From Prostheceraeus crozeri (Eukaryota > Platyhelminthes > Polycladida > Euryleptidae), in the NCBI GenBank assembly GCA_907163375.1, contig CAJQUW010016110.1, forward strand, positions 434,001-498,000: a stretch of 64,000 bases of DNA, read 5' to 3'. Made by a program: the position numbers and the translations under genes. Positions 57,611 to 64,000 of the stretch are shown piece by piece (within the stretch, counting starts at the first letter, position 1; each line of letters begins with the position of its first letter). The notes under the pieces are model-generated. The model did no database searches and was not told where the DNA came from. It was given only the letters and a program-made list of their open reading frames with translations.

Positions 57611-58665
57611 CGTCGGTCATTATTTTGTAGGAATATGTAGAAGATGGCCTACCAAGAAATTTGACCGTGTACCTATGGCTGCCTGTAGATCTCACATGCA
57701 AATTACAACCGCTTATGCGCCTTTCACATGAATGAATTTATGCTTCATTCATGACGAGTATCTCTACGCAATGCCATTTGCCAGTAATCTAGACTAATTC
57801 ACAGATTAATTTAAGGGAATTGTATCTTGTCGAGATCTACAGGCTAACAAATAGAAATCTAGCCTACCATCTTGGAACGCTTTGTGATAATATTGTTATA
57901 TTAGTACCACGTGCTCACTGAGCTAGCATTTATTTAGCATCATGTAATATGTATGCCGCCTACCACATCTAGCATGACTGCTTGCGAAAAAATAATTTAA
58001 AATGTTGAATATAAACGAATATTGACGAAGTTTTTGACTGAGGTAAAATGGATCGCTAATGCAAGGCGGTTGAAAAAGAAGTTTTCATGTAATTCATAAA
58101 TATAAGCGGTTAATTGAGACAAACAAACTGCAATAAAAGCAATCCCACCACAATGAGATATTGTAGAATGCCATTTCGCCTGAGCATAATATGGTGTAGA
58201 TAGGTGTCAATAGACTTGAGCAATTTTAGCCGTAGATGCTACATTTGGTCCTAGAAGGGCTCATCACTACAACTCGGAATGACTCAAAGCAGTATAATGA
58301 CTGAACAAGCTGATAGACAACTGCTCTGTGTTATTTATCATGGCTTTGCTGAGAGGTTGGCAGAAATGAAACTGCTTAAAATGTTCAAGTCTATGTGAAC
58401 ACTTTTTAATATGTCCAGGTGACCTGTCACTCGGCGATATCTTGCAACTATGAGTCGTGTGGCAAATCTAGGGAACCGTTGTAGCTATTTTTGAGGGCTG
58501 GTTTGTGCTATTCCAAGCCGTGCGAGCTGTTATATGACCAAACTGCGGTCCGCGGTTGTCAAAGAATTTCATACTCATATTATGAAGATGCTTAGTATGC
58601 GGCCATATTTCTAATATCATGTTCGCATTTACATTTTTCCGCTATTTCATCGAAAATGGTTAACC

Positions 58666-58689
58666 ATCTGTAAACAATTGTTTACAGAT
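58666..58689. repeat. 24-bp perfect palindrome
   Basis: ATCTGTAAACAA followed by its exact reverse complement TTGTTTACAGAT, with no spacer. Confidence 0.85.
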
Positions 58690-60604
58690 TATTTGGGTGA
58701 GGTTGTTTCAAAAGTCTTGAAAGTATCATCTTCAAAAGTTTTTATTTGAACTTATGGATCACATCACATCACCTCAGAATGATTTAGTAGGCTAATAGAT
58801 ATCGGAAATGACACATCGAGGAATCTTCAATCACCATTACAACTTTCTTTAAAAGAGTTTATAATGAAGGAGAGAAAGTACTAAAACATGGGCTTTTAAA
58901 CCATTCAGTTTTTGCTACTTAGTCAATACATAGGTCAGATTTTCACAGGTAAAACTTATTGTATAAAAACCGTAAAAGTATAAATATTGAAATTTTCAAG
59001 GAGAAATTCTATCAATGACAAAACATCAAAATTCCAGCAAAACGGAATTTAGGAATGTTCTTATCTTTTCGCGATCGAACATTCTCTACAATCCAGACTG
59101 CGCAGTCTGAGTCTGCAACCTTCTATACGACCGCACATCCGATGGTATCATTGATATGACTTCGACAAATACATGCAGCACCTCTCATATGAATTTTCGA
59201 GATATGAATTTTTTCGCATCATGTCTACCACTACCATTTATTCCTTCATCTCTCTTATTTTCTCACATGATAATCACTCTGTAGATTGCATTCTGTTGAA
59301 GTTGAATTTTCCTTATTCTTTTGCCAATGATATTGTTTTTTTTAAGTTCAAAAGAAGCCGCAAGCTGGCTGTAATAAGAGTTCTTCAAGTTCGTATAGAG
59401 ATTTTAGCTGAAATGTCATCGATAAAGAATGTAGTGGTCACTTGAGATACAAAAAGATTAAGACATTAGAATCTGATCACCCATTTGCTCATCAGTTAAA
59501 TCTTTCCGTCTATGACTAATTGGCTCTCTTCGACTCACATTCTCAGGAATCGAGGACAAAAGGAAATCAATTTGTTCGCTAAATCCCATAAATAGAAACG
59601 GAAGGAATTTAATGAATTTCTTACTGAATACTATCTTTTGTTTCAATATCTGAATTAAAAAGTATGTTGTCAGAGAAAAAAGTTTGTATCTTGTAGTAGT
59701 AGTTTGTGAACTTCATGTGAAGATCATTATAGGCCTACATGCTCGAATTTGTCACTTTCAAAATAATTCATTCTGATCATGGAAATATCATGGAAATCTG
59801 ACAGTTTATAAAAACAGAGGATTTGGAAGCACATGAACATTAAAAACTGTGGCACGTTGTGGACATGCGCTGTCCTGACTACGTCACCTAAATGATAGCG
59901 GCTGCCAGTGACTACAAGTGGCAAGACTACAAGATACCGGCAACTTGTCAGCGTACTTTGTAAATATTCATAGTTATCATCATCTCTCTTTATACAAAAA
60001 GGCACCTTTATCGAATAGCTTGCAATGAATCTCCTTGCGTCAGGAATCCACAACTGCTGTATGCCTCAGCATTTTGATTCTTCTTAAGATCTAGCAACAT
60101 TGACCTACAGTAGATCTGTCCCACTCTTAAACAAAATGAAGAGTCAGATTTCTATGTTTAATATTATAATGTATAACAGGATAATGAATATAATTTGATA
60201 AATATAATAATAGTAATAATATAATATAATGATAAATGCAATAATATAATATAATAGTTATGATGTATAATAAAGATGTGTGCCTGAGACAACACTATTT
60301 GAAAGTTTTCTCCAATGGTCGAGTATTATTGAGACAGTGTGCTCCTTCGTTTTTGAACATTTTCTGCCATAACCCAATCCAAACCAGGCTTGAGATCGGA
60401 CATGTCGACATTCCGTTTCTAATTATCTACACTGTAATTACAAATTTCTTATCTGATTTCTTCAAATAATGGTGCTTCTATTTTCATTTTATATTAAGAA
60501 ATATTTTTTAGAATTGGATTAAATCATGATTCACTGCATTTAATTGACATTATGCTCTTTCAGAAGTAAGCTTTCATTTGTTATAATTAATTCTTATATT
60601 CATT

Positions 60605-60960
60605 CACCAGAAATGTGCATTCGTACCAGCGCCGCCCAGATTTCTCGGTCTTGGACAAAGAGACGGTCCACATCGCTAGATGTCACCGTCATCTCCACTC
60701 TCCAGTCTGCAATCACCAGAAAGATCTTCCCCTCCGTGTCAGGACACACAGTCCAAGTCGCCAGTGACTGTTAAAACAGGGCTCACCAACAAATACTTCC
60801 TAACGCTGGAATTTCGTTCACTGTACTTACAATGAAGACTCTCGGAAGCTGTCACGACACTGCTTCGGCACTTCTGACGTCTTCGGCCCGACCCGTTGCT
60901 CGGGAAAGATTCCTACACCTCCTCCCATCGCTTCCTCCAACACCTCCCTTTTGCATTACA
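60605..60960 (+). pseudogene. Fragment of retroelement C-terminal nuclease-like domain
   Basis: A GC-rich island in AT-rich DNA. Translation gives RSTSLDVTVISTLQSAI in one frame and, after a shift, NAGISFTVLTMKTLGSC. This resembles the C-terminal region of LINE proteins of the kind seen at 18.3-18.9 kb (W-DVT..., then ...F.P...ET.G.). Only about 100 codons remain and frames are broken. Assignment rests on pattern recognition and is tentative. Confidence 0.4.
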
Positions 60961-61095
60961 GTAAGGAAATGACTTCGACGTGCCACTATCCGGCCTTCGA
61001 ACTTAGATGGCCATCTCTGATTTGTAGTTGTTGCGCATTTGCTTCTCATATATCTCCCATTTTCATAAATTTTTGTAAATTTCGCATTGTACTTA

Positions 61096-61129
61096 ATACA
61101 GTACTTCATACAGTACTTCATACAGTACT
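61096..61129 (+). repeat. 12-bp tandem repeat
   Basis: Nearly three units of ATACAGTACTTC. Confidence 0.85.
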
Positions 61130-61403
61130 ATGAAGCCACTTTCAATTGAGGTACATTTGAATTGAGGCTTCCTAACGGGTAATTCACAGACCTCATGGGA
61201 ACCTAGATCATCCTAAAATGTAGGGAAGCCATTTGAAATTTAGCTCAGATATTACTTCGATTTACGTGACTGAACTTCATCAACACTAGGCCATGAAGCG
61301 CATCGGGAACCATGGGGCCGATTCACTCTCCTTCCCTACCTCAGCTCTTTAAGGGTCGCTCAAATGTTCAGCATGAGCCTGGGTTTTTTTAATTTTTCAG
61401 ACC

Positions 61404-61930
61404 ACATGCACTCTGGCATGTTGGGCCCAAAATCAATATGCCAATTCATAAATTAACATGCCATTGCTAGCACAAAGTATTGCAATTTCTCTTATAAAAG
61501 TACACACTTGGCTTCTTTTACTTACGCAATAAGTACGCTCTTAACTCAAATCGGCTTATAGAGGATGCCGGAGGAATATGAATATCAGAGCAATATGAGC
61601 AGTTTTCACTCTTTTTGCTGTAACAGATCTACATGTAATACTCAACATACTTCAAAAACGATAAAAAGGTAGCTCTTAACATCTTCTCTAAGTGTGTCTC
61701 ACGGCTGTGTATTAGAGAACATCGGACACACCGACACACGCGTGCTCGTAATACTTCGTCCAATCCCACGCGCTTTTGTCATCACTGTAGTAACGACAAT
61801 GACAATGACAATTTAAAAGGCAAGAAAGTTCAGCACACAAAACTATTCTCTAAAACATGTGAAAAACTGACATGCCAGCTGGCATGTAGATCTCAAAATC
61901 GACATGCCAATTTCATAACCAACATGCAGT
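61404..61930 (+). repeat. Pair of ~65-bp direct repeats bracketing 0.4 kb
   Basis: Copy 1 (61404-61470) and copy 2 (61868-61930) share CTGGCATGT, then CAAAATCRAYATGCCAATT, CATAA and AACATGC in the same order. Copy 2 begins with the perfect palindrome ACATGCCAGCTGGCATGT (61870-61887). The DNA between has no coding potential. It could be a short LTR-type or tandem-derived element. Confidence 0.6.
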
Positions 61931-61941
61931 GGCGTACCGAA

Positions 61942-61972
61942 GGGGGGGATGCAGGGGATGCATCCCCCCCCC
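61942..61972. repeat. G-run/C-run hairpin
   Basis: GGGGGGGATGCA and TGCATCCCCCCC are exact reverse complements separated by five bases. It follows GTGGCGTACCGA, a phrase often met next to G-runs in repeats of marine invertebrate genomes. Confidence 0.75.
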
Positions 61973-61979
61973 GAAATTC

Positions 61980-62730
61980 GAAACTCTAAGTGGTATGAAA
62001 AAGGGAGAAACTTAGGCATACTGAGCATGTGAAAATAGTGTCGGCTTTCGTAAAAATTAATAAATCATCCTTTATTTTGAAATAAAAACACTCAATTTCA
62101 GACCAATAATACTTGATTTAACACTTGAATACATACCTTATAAATTTCTACAAGTTTCTATCAATTTTCACTGTTGATCAAATTTCCTCTTTCATCCTTC
62201 ACGATACACGGGTATGGGATTCCTAGGTCGGAATTTAATGTATCTTTGTTGATATTTCTTGAAAGTGGGCGAAGAGTTCAGTATGCAGATGTAGTTTTGC
62301 TTTTATTGTCCGTAAATGAAATATTCAACACCTTTGTTTATCATGATAAAGAGGCGATTCAGCGAGGATCGTTGCGACTTCCTGTTGTGATAACACATTT
62401 GGAGATATTGGGATGCAATTTCCAGCGGCTGTTTAATCCATTAACTGAAGAAATGAGGTGAGTTTGATCCGTGCGTACATGTTTTGTTTATCACCACATT
62501 TCCAATCAACATGCCTAGGCCAAGTTTCTCGCGTTTCATTTGTTCATAGAAGCATGGCTTGACTTATAAGTAATTTAGTCGTAGCTACAGACAGATTCAG
62601 TTTATCACATTGACTTGCTGCAGTCTATATAGTGAACATTTCTATTTGTCAAATTATATTTTAACTGAAGAGTAAGTACATGTATGCTTATGAATGATTT
62701 GCATTTTCAATGCAATAAAATGATGAAATC
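61980..62730. other. Intergenic, nothing assigned
   Basis: 62174-62461 (plus) is open for 95 codons but matches no known family. Otherwise AT-rich. Confidence 0.4.
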
Positions 62731-62734
62731 TCAA

Positions 62735-63268
62735 TCAAGGTCGGTGATGCAATATACGGTACGGAGTAACCTCCACAGCGGCAACAGAGCCCTGCCGCTG
62801 TGTCGCTTCTGGTAGCAGATTCGACTTACTTCGACGTGAAAACCCTCGGCCCCGGGAATCATTCCTGGGTGGTTGTCTTTGGCGGGAATGCGTTAAAGTA
62901 ACGCTAACGAAGCAGTCGGAGGAAGAAAAACTCATGGGCTTAGATGCATCACCGACTAGGCCAATAGCAGTAGGATGTCCCCTAGTTAAGTTGGCCACCT
63001 TAATAAATTAGTCTGACTTTTCCGCCCCTACCTTGATCGGATGACCTGTCTGGGGGTAGTGCTGAATGCAGCGACTTCGACAGTCAGTGAATCTAACAGG
63101 TACCCTGATCGAATCAACCATTCGAGAAGGACCGACCTGATAGATGAGACGGAAGTTTAATGCTGCACTCAATTCGCCAGCAGCTCCGATCGTGAGAGGG
63201 TGGTTCCTTCTCACCTTGAGGGTAGTTAGGTTAGGAATTAAGGACCAAAATATACTTGCAAAATACAC
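62735..63268 (-). pseudogene. Unidentified coding-like stretch with one stop
   Basis: GC-richer than its surroundings. Two open frames on the minus strand (63268-63008 and 62998-62735) lie in the same phase and are separated by a single TAA, giving about 178 codons if read through. The sequence is Ser/Arg-rich (VRRNHPLTIGAAGEL, VGDASKPMSFSSSD, SRGRGFSRRSKSN) without recognisable catalytic motifs. It may be a gag-like or N-terminal part of a retroelement, or decayed host coding sequence. An intron could also explain the stop (AAG/GTAGGG lies 19 bases before it). Not identified. Confidence 0.35.
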
Positions 63269-63274
63269 AAAAGA

Positions 63275-63520
63275 ATCATGATCCGTTATCTAAAATGTAT
63301 GAGTTAGTAAACGTATGATAATTTATCTGAACATTACCTGTAATAGGTTTATCTGATGTCTGTAGCCAAGGCGTAACCCACTCTGAGGAAATGTCATTGA
63401 CGGAACAGTCGATTGTTGATTAGATAGGCCTACTAAGGAACGGTTGGATCAGATTACGTCAAAGAACCGTCAAAAGATCTTATAGAGAGAAGTGAAACAA
63501 GACGAAATGTGTCGAGAGCA
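63275..63520. other. Spacer before hAT fragment
   Basis: No gene. One TAGGCCTA lies near 63426. The phase of the hAT frame is closed here by TGA at 63493-63495. Confidence 0.45.
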
Positions 63521-63522
63521 TC

Positions 63523-64000
63523 ATGGTGAGGGAAATCGTTCGGCCGATAACTTCGTTCTTTGCCATCATCGTCGACGGTTCCAGCGACGTCTCGCGGACT
63601 GAACAACTTTCCGTCAATATTCGGTATGTTGACAAGGATGGTGGAATTCAGGAGAGGTTCGTCGGCTTCATCGATCTCTTGGAGCAGGATGCTGGTGCCA
63701 TGGTCGACGCCATCACCCGCAAATTGAAGGACCTTGGGTTGCCGATGACAATGCTCGTAGCTCAAGGCTATGATGGCGCAGCAGTCATGAGCGGAACAGA
63801 AAATGGCGTACAAGCACGTATTCGGAGAACGGCACCAAATGCTGTATACATCCACTGTTACAGCCATTGTGCCAATTTGACAGGTCGCTCTGGGATGGAC
63901 AACAAGAAGGGGATTCGAGAGGTCCAAGCTGTACATTCAGCTATTACTTCGGCGAGCAACTATTTCGTTCACTCTAGTGTTCGAACCAAAAAGTTCGAGA
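63523..64000 (+). CDS. hAT-type (DUF4371-like) transposase, partial
   Basis: An uninterrupted frame of 159 codons from the ATG at 63523 runs off the window end. It shows FFAIIVDGSSDVSRTEQLS (usually ..DETSDvS.., first acidic site; here the Glu is Gly), then QERFVGFIDLLEQDAG, LVAQGYDGAAVMSG (GQgYDGA.NMsG motif with the second Asp) and VYIHCYSHCANLTG (HC..H..NL). These are the landmarks of hAT-like transposase proteins of the ZMYM/DUF4371 type. Compared with full-length relatives the N-terminal BED-finger region is missing and the Met is probably internal. GC content and lack of stops suggest a young copy. The C-terminal dimerisation domain would lie beyond the window. Confidence 0.85.
   Translation, partial: MVREIVRPITSFFAIIVDGSSDVSRTEQLSVNIRYVDKDGGIQERFVGFIDLLEQDAGAMVDAITRKLKDLGLPMTMLVAQGYDGAAVMSGTENGVQARIRRTAPNAVYIHCYSHCANLTGRSGMDNKKGIREVQAVHSAITSASNYFVHSSVRTKKFE

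Larger units (their letters stand above)
55950..60600. other. Intergenic, few small repeats
   Basis: No gene recognised. A 34-nt direct repeat occurs at 56350-56383 and 57577-57610, a 24-bp perfect palindrome at 58666-58689, and an AT-rich ATAAT-type microsatellite at about 60165-60260. Confidence 0.5.

Noticed and set aside
63454..63936. 160-codon minus-strand open frame
   Set aside because: It lies opposite the hAT transposase frame, which has clear family motifs; this one has none.

Overview
The window is AT-rich eukaryotic DNA in which nearly every recognisable coding stretch is a transposable-element relic. It looks like an animal genome: a nuclear tRNA gene, animal-type families (Ty3/gypsy, piggyBac, Tc1/mariner, hAT, Penelope, several LINE types), (TAA)n and TA microsatellites, minisatellites, and a strongly over-represented palindrome TAGGCCTA (15 copies counted by eye). 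That palindrome and the TE mix suggest a marine deuterostome invertebrate such as an echinoderm or hemichordate. This is an inference; no host gene was identified with confidence.

Layout. 1-5.9 kb: intergenic, with small palindromic repeats. 6.0-8.4 kb: an internally deleted Ty3/gypsy element (minus strand) with 79-bp LTRs; a LINE 3' end is inserted in its integrase. A 17-bp motif recurs on both sides of it (5.9-9.9 kb). 10.4 kb: a tRNA-Ile(UAU) gene. 14.0-19.0 kb: a block bounded by TAA repeats, holding a tRNA-like Pol III head, two 7SL/Alu-like monomers, a near full-length but broken LINE with a restriction-like endonuclease, and the 3' third of a second such LINE with an intact frame. 23.5-24.5 kb: a Tc1 transposase pseudogene. 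24.9-29.2 kb: a 5'-truncated LINE split by a 2925-bp piggyBac with perfect TTAA target duplication and matching 16-bp ends.

32.6-33.2 kb: a 33-bp minisatellite and inverted relatives. 33.2-35.1 kb: a second TTAA-flanked element without recognisable transposase. 36.3-36.9 kb: a mariner transposase relic. 41.5-42.8 kb: a Penelope-like element (minus strand) with RT, GIY-YIG remnant and a hammerhead-like 3' tail. 45.1-46.2 kb: a 994-bp element nested in a short palindromic repeat whose uninterrupted copy is at 9.85 kb. 48.6-49.1 kb: a 503-bp MITE with TA duplication. 53.1-53.4 kb: a 15/16-bp minisatellite. 55.7-55.9 kb: a possible host exon. 60.6-61.0 kb: a retroelement C-terminal fragment. 62.7-63.3 kb: an unidentified coding-like stretch. 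63.5 kb to the end: a hAT-type transposase running off the window.

The genes do not form a pathway. The window records successive insertions, several nested, and most copies carry stops or frameshifts. The parts least explained by known families are the 7SL-like dimer ahead of the 14-kb LINE, the two terminal-repeat elements without transposase, and the repeated 17-bp motif around the gypsy copy.
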